Of a DNA stretch of 28,685 nt, positions 22,134-28,685 are shown in pieces. Position 1 is the stretch's first letter. The number at the start of each line of letters is the position of its first letter. Source of the DNA: DATKKG01 sp035543015 (GTDB taxonomy: Archaea > Thermoproteota > Nitrososphaeria > Conexivisphaerales > DTJL01); the NCBI GenBank assembly GCA_035543015.1, contig DATKKG010000020.1:1-28685 (forward strand), written 5' to 3'. Both the position numbers and the translations under genes were made by a program. The notes beneath the pieces are model-generated. The model was not told the origin of the DNA. It saw nothing but the letters and a program-made list of their open reading frames with translations, and ran no database searches.

Positions 22134-23018
22134 TCAACCCCTCTCCCTTCTCTCCGCAAGGCCCTCGCTGAGGAGCCCGAATCCAAGAGCCGAAAGGACG
22201 ATCATGAGCCCGGCGAACAGGATGACCCACCAATAGCCAAGGGGAAGTGTCAGCCTGCCGTAGTAGAGGTCGACCCCCCAATCCGGGAGCTCCAGCCTGC
22301 CCAAGCCGATGAAGTCCAGGCCGGCGGTGGTCAGTATCGAATCTGCGAAGTTGATGGTCGCCACGACGACGATGGAGGGCGCGACGTTGGGCAGGATGTA
22401 CTTCCATAGAACGTGTCTGGACGTGCTCCCGATCGACTTGGCAGCCTCGACGTAGGGTAGCTCCTTGACGGTCAGGACCTGGCTCCGTATCACCCTGTAG
22501 TACGACGGAATGTAGACCACCGCGATGGCGATGGCTTCGTTCACGGCGTTCACACCGAAGACACCTATGACGACGATCGCAAGAATGAGGCTGGGGAAAG
22601 CGTACATGCTGTCCATTAGAAGCGACACCACCTTGTCCACCATTCCTCCGCGGTAGGCTGAAGCCAGCCCCAGGGGGACGCCGATGGCAAGACAGATGGC
22701 CACGGCTATGACGGCGACGATGAGCATGAACCGGCCTCCCCAGATCGTGCGGCTCAGCATGTCCCTGCCGTACTGGTCAGTCCCCAGAGGGAACTGAGAG
22801 TTGGGCGGCGAATTGTCCGGACCGACGAAGTACATCGTGGGGTCTCGGGGCGAGATCACCGGGGCCAGCAGGCTCATCCCTACGATGAAGGCGATTATGG
22901 CGGTGCCTGCTATCAAGAACCCCCTGCCCTTCCCCGGTCCGAAGCTCTCCACGATAGGGCGAAGCAGCCTGCCAGTGACGCCTATCGCTTCGTCCTTGGC
23001 TTCCACCACACCTCTCAC
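22134..23018 (-). CDS. dppC: Peptide/nickel-type ABC transporter permease, DppC/OppC subunit
   Basis: A 294-residue membrane protein from GTG 23018, which overlaps the DppB stop as GTGA. It has an N-terminal cytosolic stretch and TM1 (about 35-58, GTAIIAFIVGMSLLAPVI). The OppC N-terminal periplasmic segment containing GTDQYGRDML follows, then five further helices. The coupling EAA loop that docks on the ATPases reads EAAKSIGSTSRHVLWKYILP. It pairs with DppB to form the channel. The stop is two bases before dppD. Substrate is not predicted: oligopeptides are usual, but nickel or sugars are possible in archaeal relatives. Confidence 0.94.
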   Translation of the reverse strand: MRGVVEAKDEAIGVTGRLLRPIVESFGPGKGRGFLIAGTAIIAFIVGMSLLAPVISPRDPTMYFVGPDNSPPNSQFPLGTDQYGRDMLSRTIWGGRFMLIVAVIAVAICLAIGVPLGLASAYRGGMVDKVVSLLMDSMYAFPSLILAIVVIGVFGVNAVNEAIAIAVVYIPSYYRVIRSQVLTVKELPYVEAAKSIGSTSRHVLWKYILPNVAPSIVVVATINFADSILTTAGLDFIGLGRLELPDWGVDLYYGRLTLPLGYWWVILFAGLMIVLSALGFGLLSEGLAERRERG

Positions 23019-24049
23019 AGCCTGATCCTCGGGTCCAGATAGGCGTAGATGACGTCGACCACCAGGCTGACCAGGGAGATGAGCAGAGCCAGGAAGACGA
23101 CGGTCCCCTGGACAGCAGTGTAATCGCGCGCGTTGATCCTGTCGACGAGGAACTTGCCTACCCCGAGGATGTTGAACTCCGTCTCCGTCAGTATCGCACC
23201 GCCCAGGAGGAGAGCGAACTGAAGGCCCATTATGGTGACAATGGGGAGGAGAGCGTTCCTGAGGGCGTAGCCGTAGACGACCGCGTCCTCCTTCAGCCCC
23301 CTCGCCCTCGCGGCGGTGACGAACTCCATCTTCATCGTTTCGAGCATGTTGCTCCTGGTCATCCTTACGAAGACTCCGGATATCACCAGGCCCAATGTCA
23401 GGGAGGGGAGGAGCAGGTACTCCAGCGCCTGGAAGAATTCGCGGAGGTTCCCCGCCAGCAGGCTGTCGACGGTGTACAGCCCCGTCTGGACATGTATCGA
23501 GCCCAGGTTGAGCCCTACAGGCACGACGCCGGAGGGCATACGACCCGCCACAGGAAGCCAGTGTAGCCAGACGCCGAACACAAGTTGGAATATCATTCCG
23601 AGGAAGAAGATGGGGAAGGCGTAGATCAGGATGCCATAGACCTTGATTGAGCCGTCCGCCTTTCCGCCCGCCTTCCTTGCCGCCGTCGATCCGAAGACCA
23701 GGCCGATCACCGCAGCCCAGATGAAGGCATAGATGGTGAGTTCCAACGTCGCAGGGAACCTTGAAATGATCTGCTCGGCCACTGGCTCGAAAGGAGGATC
23801 CATCGACCTTCCGAAGTCACCATGGACGAGGCCCACCAGGTAGTTCACGAACTGGGTCCAGAGTGGCATGTCAAGGCCGAGGGCATGCCTGTACTGCGCG
23901 ATCAGCAGCGGGTTCTCGTTCTTTTCGAAGTGGAGGAGGACCGGGTCCCCAGGGAGGATCCGCATGACCACGAACACGAGGACAAGAAGGAAGAGAAGCA
24001 TTGGGAGTGTGAGGGCTATTCTTGTCGCTATGTACGTCCGTAGGGTCAT
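23015..24049 (-). CDS. dppB: Peptide/nickel-type ABC transporter permease, DppB/OppB subunit
   Basis: A 344-residue polytopic permease from ATG 24049. TM1 is LTLPMLLFLLVLVFVVMRILPGDP, typical for DppB. The amphipathic region with MDPPFEPV and the FPATLELTIYAF segment follow, then the remaining helices. The EAA loop reads TAARARGLKEDAVVYGYALRNALLP. The gene follows the binding-protein stop by 42 bases. That gap contains a TATA-like CCTTAATTC and a short U-tract on the sense strand, so expression of the membrane parts could be set separately from the binding protein (inference). The order A-B-C-D-F is complete. Confidence 0.95.
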   Translation of the reverse strand: MTLRTYIATRIALTLPMLLFLLVLVFVVMRILPGDPVLLHFEKNENPLLIAQYRHALGLDMPLWTQFVNYLVGLVHGDFGRSMDPPFEPVAEQIISRFPATLELTIYAFIWAAVIGLVFGSTAARKAGGKADGSIKVYGILIYAFPIFFLGMIFQLVFGVWLHWLPVAGRMPSGVVPVGLNLGSIHVQTGLYTVDSLLAGNLREFFQALEYLLLPSLTLGLVISGVFVRMTRSNMLETMKMEFVTAARARGLKEDAVVYGYALRNALLPIVTIMGLQFALLLGGAILTETEFNILGVGKFLVDRINARDYTAVQGTVVFLALLISLVSLVVDVIYAYLDPRIRL

Positions 24050-24091
24050 ATTAACAGAAAAACCTTCCAGTGGTGCGAATTAAGGGTTGCG

Positions 24092-25756
24092 CTATGTGGT
24101 AGCGTAGAGAAGGTAGTACCTGAAGATGATGGTCGCGTCGAGGACTATGCCTCCAACCTTCGGAGTCGAGACAGCTTGGCTGACTCCCTGGAACAGAGGC
24201 ACCATCGGCGCGTTCACTGCGATGGCGGTCTGTAGCGATTGGTAGTCGCTCAGCTGGTTGGCCTGGGTTGGCGTCTGGGCAATGTGGGTAAGGAGGTTGT
24301 TGATGGTCGTATTGACATATTGGGTGTGCAGGAAGCCGACCCCGTCCGGAGGCAGGAACGGATAGGTGTAGTCGTAGGGGTCGACATAGTCCGGATACCA
24401 TCCGTAGATGTAGACCTGGAGGCCGTTCGCCTTGGTGGTGTCCTTGTAGTTGGGCCATGGCTGGGAGTTCACGTTTACAGTGATCATCCCGGTCGCTTCG
24501 AACGCCTGCTTCAGCGCTCCGGCTATGGCGTCAGTCGAGGTGTAGTGCTGCGTCGGGTAAGTGAGGGTGATGGTGAGCTTCTTGGAGGTGCTGAAACCGG
24601 CCTGCGTCAGGAGAGACTGGGCTAGGCTGATGTTCGCCTCACCGTACTGAGTGAGGAAGGATTCGGCGTGGCCGAACATGCCCGCGGGGATCATGCTGTA
24701 GAGAGGGTTGTCTTGGCCTTGGAACACGCCCTGGGTGATGGAGGTCCTGTTGACCGCGGCGGCCAGAGCCTGCCTTACCAGCAGGTTGTCCAGCGGTGCA
24801 GACTTGGTGTTGAAGACCATGTACTGGATGAAGGTGCCCGGACCGTTCCACACCTTGAAGTTGGGGTTGGTGCTAAGAGACGCCATCTGGCTCGCGTCGA
24901 GACTTCTGTAGGCGATGTCGATGTCCCCGTTCTGCAACGCGAGCAGGAGGGAGGCCGTGTCCGAGTAGAACTTGATGACGATGTTCTTCGTCGCAGGCCA
25001 GCTGGCTGAGGCGTTCCAGTAGTTGGGGTTAGCCGCCAGATCCATCTCGACGTCCTTGCCCGCAGACCTGACCCAACTGGTTATCGTGTATGGGCCCAGG
25101 CCGTTAGGGTTGGAGGCTGCGGCGTTGCCCGAAGTGTAGTTGACTATCTCGTTCATGGGGGCTACGCTGGGGTTGACAGGATAGAGGGGAATGAAGGCTA
25201 GGGTCGCGAGGAACGCTGAGAACTGGTAGTTCAGGACGAACTGGATCGTGTTTGCGTCCACCACGACCGTCTTATTCAGCCAGCCATCCGGGCCCGGATA
25301 GCCGACCCCTTCGAAGGGCCCTTCAGGCTCTGCGATGGCGAACTGCCTCTTGACAGAGTAGTCCACCACGGAGGCGTTGAAAGGAGTCCCGTCCGCGAAC
25401 TTGACGCCCTGCCTTAGCTTGAAGGTCCAGGTCAGGCCGTCGCTGCTGACGGACCAGCTCGATGCCAGCGCGGGCGTAAGTTGGGTTGTGCCAGGTATGT
25501 AGTCAACGAGGCCGTCGCCAACGTTCTGGATGATGTTGATGCCGAAGTAGTCGTAGGCATCAGCGGGGTCAATCGTAGTCTGCACCGAGTCGGTGGTCCC
25601 GACGGTGAGAGTTGTCTTCCTGTTCGTTGGGGTGCCGCCATTGTAGGCCAGGAAATAGTAGGCGCCGCCACCGACGACGAGGACGACGATGACTATTGCC
25701 ACCAATAGCATTCTTGAAATTGCTTTGCGCTTTCGTGAAGTGATTAATCGTTTCAT
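24092..25756 (-). CDS. dppA: ABC transporter substrate-binding protein, DppA/OppA family 5, class III-like signal
   Basis: Extracellular, membrane-tethered receptor of the importer: 554 residues, SBP family 5. The N-terminus is basic, then KA|ISRML followed by a helix of about 20 hydrophobic residues (16-36). This is the arrangement of archaeal pilin-like (class III) signal peptides, which would be cut after Ala12 and keep the hydrophobic helix. A Thr-rich linker leads into the binding fold, with DPADAYDYFG, LVDYIPGTTQLTPALASSW and the WTFKLRQGVKFADGTPFNA signature, and YYLLYATT at the end. Many N-x-S/T sites fit a glycosylated surface protein. ATG 25756 lies 26 bases after a strong TATA box. 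Ligand unknown, peptides likely. Confidence 0.94.
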   Translation of the reverse strand: MKRLITSRKRKAISRMLLVAIVIVVLVVGGGAYYFLAYNGGTPTNRKTTLTVGTTDSVQTTIDPADAYDYFGINIIQNVGDGLVDYIPGTTQLTPALASSWSVSSDGLTWTFKLRQGVKFADGTPFNASVVDYSVKRQFAIAEPEGPFEGVGYPGPDGWLNKTVVVDANTIQFVLNYQFSAFLATLAFIPLYPVNPSVAPMNEIVNYTSGNAAASNPNGLGPYTITSWVRSAGKDVEMDLAANPNYWNASASWPATKNIVIKFYSDTASLLLALQNGDIDIAYRSLDASQMASLSTNPNFKVWNGPGTFIQYMVFNTKSAPLDNLLVRQALAAAVNRTSITQGVFQGQDNPLYSMIPAGMFGHAESFLTQYGEANISLAQSLLTQAGFSTSKKLTITLTYPTQHYTSTDAIAGALKQAFEATGMITVNVNSQPWPNYKDTTKANGLQVYIYGWYPDYVDPYDYTYPFLPPDGVGFLHTQYVNTTINNLLTHIAQTPTQANQLSDYQSLQTAIAVNAPMVPLFQGVSQAVSTPKVGGIVLDATIIFRYYLLYATT

Positions 25757-25777
25757 TGTAGCTTGCGAGCTTATTGT

Positions 25778-25786
25778 TATATATAA
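25778..25786 (-). promoter_or_regulatory. Strong TATA box of the ABC importer operon
   Basis: Minus-strand TTATATATAA, centred 26 bases before ATG 25756, predicting a leaderless operon mRNA. The best TATA match in the window. Confidence 0.7.
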
Positions 25787-25821
25787 GTGTGGCGGGAAAG
25801 GAAAGCTCCTTTTATGCAGTA

Positions 25822-25849
25822 TTTACATACGGTATTACCATTTTACATA
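25822..25849. repeat. Symmetric repeat element upstream of the importer promoter
   Basis: TTTACATA occurs at 25822-25829 and again at 25842-25849, exactly 20 bases apart (two helical turns). The palindrome GGTATTACC (25831-25839) sits centrally between them. The block lies 36-71 bases upstream of the importer TATA box, in an AT-rich pocket, a plausible activator or regulator site. It could also mark the end of the alaX transcript. Confidence 0.45.
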
Positions 25850-25884
25850 GGAAACGGAACTGGACTGGGCCCGGGATGAGGGTC

Positions 25885-26580
25885 TCACTCAAGGGCGAAG
25901 TAGACCCGCCTGTTGGACCTGCCCTTGTTGTCAGCCCTGAGGAAGCGGACCCTCCCGATCTCAGACGTCCTGGCGACGTGGACGCCGCCGTCGGCCTGAC
26001 GGTCAAAGTCGCCAATCTCGACAATCCTTAGTTCAGCCGCCTCCGGAGGAGCCGCCTGGGCCAGCTTGACCATGCCGGGCATGGAAAGGGCCTCCTCCCT
26101 CTTCAGGAAGTAGGTCCGGACGGGAAGGTCGCGGCCGATGACCTCGTTGACCTCCGCGATGTAGGACTCCATCCTGCCCTTGTCGAACTCCTCCAGGCTG
26201 AAGTCGACGCGCGATTCGTCAGGGGCCACCGAGTTCCCGGTGATGAGAGCCCCCGTTTCGGAGTTCACGACGTTGCTGAGGATGTGCGTCGCAGTGTGCA
26301 TCTTCATCGTACCGTACCTCCTCTCCCAGTCGAGCACGCCGGTGACCGTCTGACCGACGGAGAATGGGTGAGGGGCCGCTGTGACGTGAAGGATGTCGTC
26401 TCCCGACTTTGTGACTTCCGACAGCGGAACTCCGTCCAGGGCGCCGAGGTCGCTTACAAGGCCGCCGCCTCTGGGATTAAAGCAAGTCTGGTCCAAGACC
26501 ACGGCCTGTCCCTCGAGCCTGATGACCTTGGCCTTGAAGTCCCTCAGATACGCGTCCTCCCAGAAGAGTCTCTTCGTCAT
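25885..26580 (-). CDS. alaX: AlaX-type alanyl-tRNA editing protein
   Basis: Free-standing homologue of the alanyl-tRNA synthetase editing domain that deacylates Ser- or Gly-tRNA(Ala), preventing mistranslation. The 231 residues match medium-length AlaX with an N-terminal glycine-rich barrel (FNPRGGGLVSDLG) and the zinc motif H95-TAT-H99. The second half of the zinc site reads DGGVHVARTSEIG: His201 is present but the usual cysteine of C-G-G-T-H is Asp197. ATG 26580 is preceded by a TATA-like GGTTATTCT at about 32 bases. It is divergent from the metal ATPase. Editing activity is likely, but the altered ligand could change metal affinity. Confidence 0.93.
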   Translation of the reverse strand: MTKRLFWEDAYLRDFKAKVIRLEGQAVVLDQTCFNPRGGGLVSDLGALDGVPLSEVTKSGDDILHVTAAPHPFSVGQTVTGVLDWERRYGTMKMHTATHILSNVVNSETGALITGNSVAPDESRVDFSLEEFDKGRMESYIAEVNEVIGRDLPVRTYFLKREEALSMPGMVKLAQAAPPEAAELRIVEIGDFDRQADGGVHVARTSEIGRVRFLRADNKGRSNRRVYFALE

Positions 26581-26607
26581 CGGAGGGGGCTTTGGGTGGG
26601 GGGCCTA

Positions 26608-26616
26608 GAATAACCT
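26608..26616 (-). promoter_or_regulatory. TATA-like element of alaX
   Basis: Minus-strand GGTTATTCT, centred 32 bases before ATG 26580. The same GGTTATT core occurs on the plus strand at 26662. Confidence 0.4.
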
Positions 26617-26661
26617 TGCGACTGCATCCCTCCACGGCGACCTCGGGAAAACGCAAGGCAG

Positions 26662-26670
26662 GGTTATTAG
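26662..26670 (+). promoter_or_regulatory. TATA-like element of the metal ATPase gene
   Basis: GGTTATTAG, centred 31 bases before TTG 26697, matching the arrangement at alaX. It argues against translation from the farther upstream TTG 26592. Confidence 0.4.
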
Positions 26671-26696
26671 TGCGGACGCTTACTCCAGACCATTCT

Positions 26697-28556
26697 TTGG
26701 AGAGCCTGGACTTCTCGGTTAGGCTGCGCCATGTGCTTAGGCTCCAGGGTCCCCTATTGATCATCGCTGCCATCGTAACGCTTCTCTCCTACGAAGGCGC
26801 CAAGGTGCCGACCCTGGGGGCCGACGTCGGCCTCCTGGGTTTCGCCCTGGGCCTGCCCATACTTTTGAGACAGACGTGGCTGGCGATCAAGGAGAAGCAG
26901 GTCAACGCCGAGTCCACCATGCTGGTGAGCGCGGTCGGCGCGGTGTTGTTGGGCCAGTTCCCTGCGGCTTCTCTCATCTCGCTGATGGTCGTCGTCATGT
27001 ACACCGTTGAGCTGCTGGCCTCATGGAGGGGGGCGAAGGACCTCACGGACCTGATGAGCCGAGCTCCGACTAAGGCAAACAGGCTTTCGGCCTCCGGGAA
27101 GATCGATGAGGTCCCTGTTGAGGAGCTGCTCCCCGGGGATAGGATCGTCGTGCGGCAGGGGGACGTCGTGCCCGCTGACGCCACCGTTCTCGGAGGCAGC
27201 GCCTCCCTGGAGGAGTCGACCCTAACCGGAGAGCCCCTTCCGGTGGTGAAGTCGGAGGGCGCCACGATCCTGGCAGGAACCAGGGTCATCGAGGGATACG
27301 TCGACGCTAGGGTCGAGAAGGCGGCAGGCGAGAGCTACATACAGTCTCTTGTCAGGGAGGTCGTCGACAACGTAAACAGGCGCCCGCCTCTCAAGAGGCT
27401 CGTCGACGTCATAGCCATGTACTTCATGCCCCTCGTGGTGGCCCTGGCCCTGCTGACTTACCTCGTCACGAGGGACGCGATTGCGGCGCTTGCCGTCCTC
27501 GTGGTTGGGTCTCCTTGCGCGATCCTAACCGCGACCCCCATCGCCTTCCTGGCGACGTCGGCCAAGGTGGCTCGGCAGGGGATACTTGTGAAGGATGGCG
27601 AAATACTGCGCAAGCTTGGGAAGGTGAGTGCGGTGGTCTTCGACAAGACCGGGACGCTGACATTCGGGGAGCCTGAGGTCGAGTCGGTCCAGGCCTTCGA
27701 GGGCTGTGCCGAGATGGAGGTGCTCTCGGCTGCGGCGTCCTGTGAAGCGCCCAGCCCCCATCCGATCGCGAAGGCGGTGATCAGGTACACCATGTCTCAA
27801 AACGTGGCGCTGAGCCCGTTGGACGACTTCCGGTCTGAGGTGGGGAAGGGCATAGTGGCCCACCTGGGCGGGAAGGAGTACGAGCTGGGCCAGCCGGGGT
27901 GGCTGGCGGAACAGGGTGTGGATGTCCCCAGCGAAGTCTCCGAGCACATACGAGTGCCGGGCCACGACACGTGCTTCACCATACTTCTGGCTCAGGGAAG
28001 GAGGCCGATGGGGGTCCTTCACCTCAGGGACCAGATGAGGGAAAGCGCTGGGTCGGCCGTTTCGGGCCTCAGGAGCCTGGGCGTGAAAAGGATCCTCCTG
28101 CTCACGGGGGACAAGATTGAAGCCGCCGACGCCCTCGCATCGAAGCTAGGCATCGAAGCACACGGCCTCCTGGACCCCTCCATGAAGGTCGAAGTGGTCA
28201 GGAAGCTGAAGTCGGACGGGTACACCGTGGCTTTCGTAGGGGATGGAGTGAACGACGCTCCAGCCATGGCGGTCAGCGACGTCTCCATAGCCGTCGCCCT
28301 CGAGGGGTCGACGACTGCCAGCGGGGTGAGCCAGGTGGTACTCACGAGGGGCGACCTTGACGCGATCCCTGAACTCGTCAAGAGGTCTCGGCAGACCATG
28401 GCCGCCCTCTACGAAAACGTGGCGGTCTTCGCCATCGTGAACGCCCTGGGCATGGGCCTCGCATCTCTCGCGATCGTCACTCCGGCGGTGGGGGCCGTAC
28501 TCCACTTCCTGCAGGAGAGCTTCGGTTTCGTCAACAGCTCGCGTCTGGCCCGATAG
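26697..28556 (+). CDS. P1B-type heavy-metal transporting ATPase, SPC class
   Basis: Membrane ATPase that exports or imports a transition metal. From TTG 26697 it has 619 residues; TTG 26592, GTG 26670 and GTG 26733 are other starts, but TATA spacing favours 26697. There is no N-terminal metal-binding domain. Visible in order: membrane helices, the actuator TGE (177-179), the transport motif S-P-C (272-274) in the sixth helix, DKTGT (316-320), the P1B hallmark HP (355-356), LTGD (469-472), GDGVNDAP (515-522) and two final helices. SPC instead of CPC resembles the P1B-4 (cobalt/zinc-type) class, but the usual HEGGT of the eighth helix is HFLQE here (H603, with N613 kept). Metal specificity is therefore uncertain. 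The NifX-like gene downstream also points to metal handling. Confidence 0.92.
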   Translation: MESLDFSVRLRHVLRLQGPLLIIAAIVTLLSYEGAKVPTLGADVGLLGFALGLPILLRQTWLAIKEKQVNAESTMLVSAVGAVLLGQFPAASLISLMVVVMYTVELLASWRGAKDLTDLMSRAPTKANRLSASGKIDEVPVEELLPGDRIVVRQGDVVPADATVLGGSASLEESTLTGEPLPVVKSEGATILAGTRVIEGYVDARVEKAAGESYIQSLVREVVDNVNRRPPLKRLVDVIAMYFMPLVVALALLTYLVTRDAIAALAVLVVGSPCAILTATPIAFLATSAKVARQGILVKDGEILRKLGKVSAVVFDKTGTLTFGEPEVESVQAFEGCAEMEVLSAAASCEAPSPHPIAKAVIRYTMSQNVALSPLDDFRSEVGKGIVAHLGGKEYELGQPGWLAEQGVDVPSEVSEHIRVPGHDTCFTILLAQGRRPMGVLHLRDQMRESAGSAVSGLRSLGVKRILLLTGDKIEAADALASKLGIEAHGLLDPSMKVEVVRKLKSDGYTVAFVGDGVNDAPAMAVSDVSIAVALEGSTTASGVSQVVLTRGDLDAIPELVKRSRQTMAALYENVAVFAIVNALGMGLASLAIVTPAVGAVLHFLQESFGFVNSSRLAR

Positions 28557-28574
28557 GACGGGTCTTCCCTCCCA

Positions 28575-28594
28575 GGCGATAAGGTGAAATCGCC
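28575..28594. repeat. Inverted repeat before the NifX-like gene
   Basis: GGCGAT (28575-28580) and ATCGCC (28589-28594) can pair across an eight-base loop. It lies 19 bases after the ATPase stop and 33 before the next start: a possible operator or weak terminator. Confidence 0.35.
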
Positions 28595-28626
28595 CCCTAC
28601 GTGATGGTAAGTCCGGTGGTCGCAGC

Positions 28627-28685
28627 TTGAAGGTGGCGGTGGCGACTGACGACGGGAGGTCCGTCAGCCAGGACCTCGCTTCGGC
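28627..28685 (+). CDS. NifX/dinitrogenase iron-molybdenum cofactor family protein, first codons
   Basis: Only 19 codons lie in the window, from TTG 28627 to the edge: KVAVATDDGRSVSQDLASA after the start. The opening VAVATDDGRSVS closely resembles the start of the small NifX/NifB-C-terminal family (PF02579), whose members bind iron-sulfur or iron-molybdenum clusters, or act in metal-cluster traffic outside nitrogenase. In that family the next residues are usually PHFG; here QDLA takes that place. The gene follows the metal ATPase by 70 bases on the same strand and could be cotranscribed. Confidence 0.55.
   Translation, partial: MKVAVATDDGRSVSQDLAS

Noticed and set aside
22132..22407. 92-codon N-terminal extension of DppD
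   Set aside because: It is the out-of-frame shadow of the DppC permease. ATG 22131 lies two bases after the DppC stop and begins the conserved ATPase fold.

Overview
The window is archaeal chromosomal DNA. It carries a TATA-binding protein gene, a group II chaperonin (thermosome), AlaX, archaeal-type TldD/TldE, an ADP-forming acyl-CoA synthetase and enzymes of F420-type families. Many genes have TATA boxes (often CTTAAATAG-, GGTTATAG- or GGCTTAT-like) about 26-32 bases before the start codon, as expected for leaderless archaeal mRNAs. GTG and TTG starts are frequent and coding DNA is GC-rich. Two small paralogues resembling the Nitrosopumilus output domain 5 family, plus the general gene set, suggest a Nitrososphaeria (Thaumarchaeota)-like or neighbouring TACK lineage. 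That placement is an inference and is not proven here. I saw no tRNA, rRNA, CRISPR array or insertion sequence.

Layout. 1-157: edge-truncated membrane protein (minus). 309-3034: TBP, a convergent unknown gene, an isocitrate-dehydrogenase-family enzyme and a coiled-coil archaeal protein. 3089-4449: a ubiquitin-fold MoaD/ThiS-like protein translationally overlapping a cytosolic Asp-box beta-propeller. 4480-4690: a zinc-ribbon reading frame that looks frameshifted. 4781-12500, all minus: a secreted beta-sandwich protein, the thermosome with its own promoter, the TldE/TldD pair (GTGA overlap) and an ADP-forming acyl-CoA synthetase. 12568-14973: a small output-domain protein, a luciferase-like F420-type oxidoreductase and a divergent aldo/keto reductase. 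14977-18314, minus: a signalling cluster of multi-PAS histidine kinase, stand-alone receiver protein and a second output-domain paralogue. 18351-20099, minus: TrmO, an F420/flavin PPOX protein and a SAM methyltransferase. 20163-25756, minus: a complete peptide/nickel-type ABC importer in the order binding protein, two permeases, two ATPases. 25885-28685: AlaX (minus), a divergent P1B-type metal ATPase and the first codons of a NifX/dinitrogenase-cofactor-family protein.

How the genes may work together. The ABC importer is a self-contained uptake operon. Its binding protein appears to be anchored through a pilin-like (class III) signal sequence, and its promoter is preceded by a symmetric repeat element. 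Kinase, receiver and the adjacent output-domain protein plausibly form one phosphorelay, and the second output-domain paralogue 2 kb away could be another target. The MoaD-like/propeller pair and the metal ATPase with an atypical last-membrane-helix motif are the most interesting less-explained elements.
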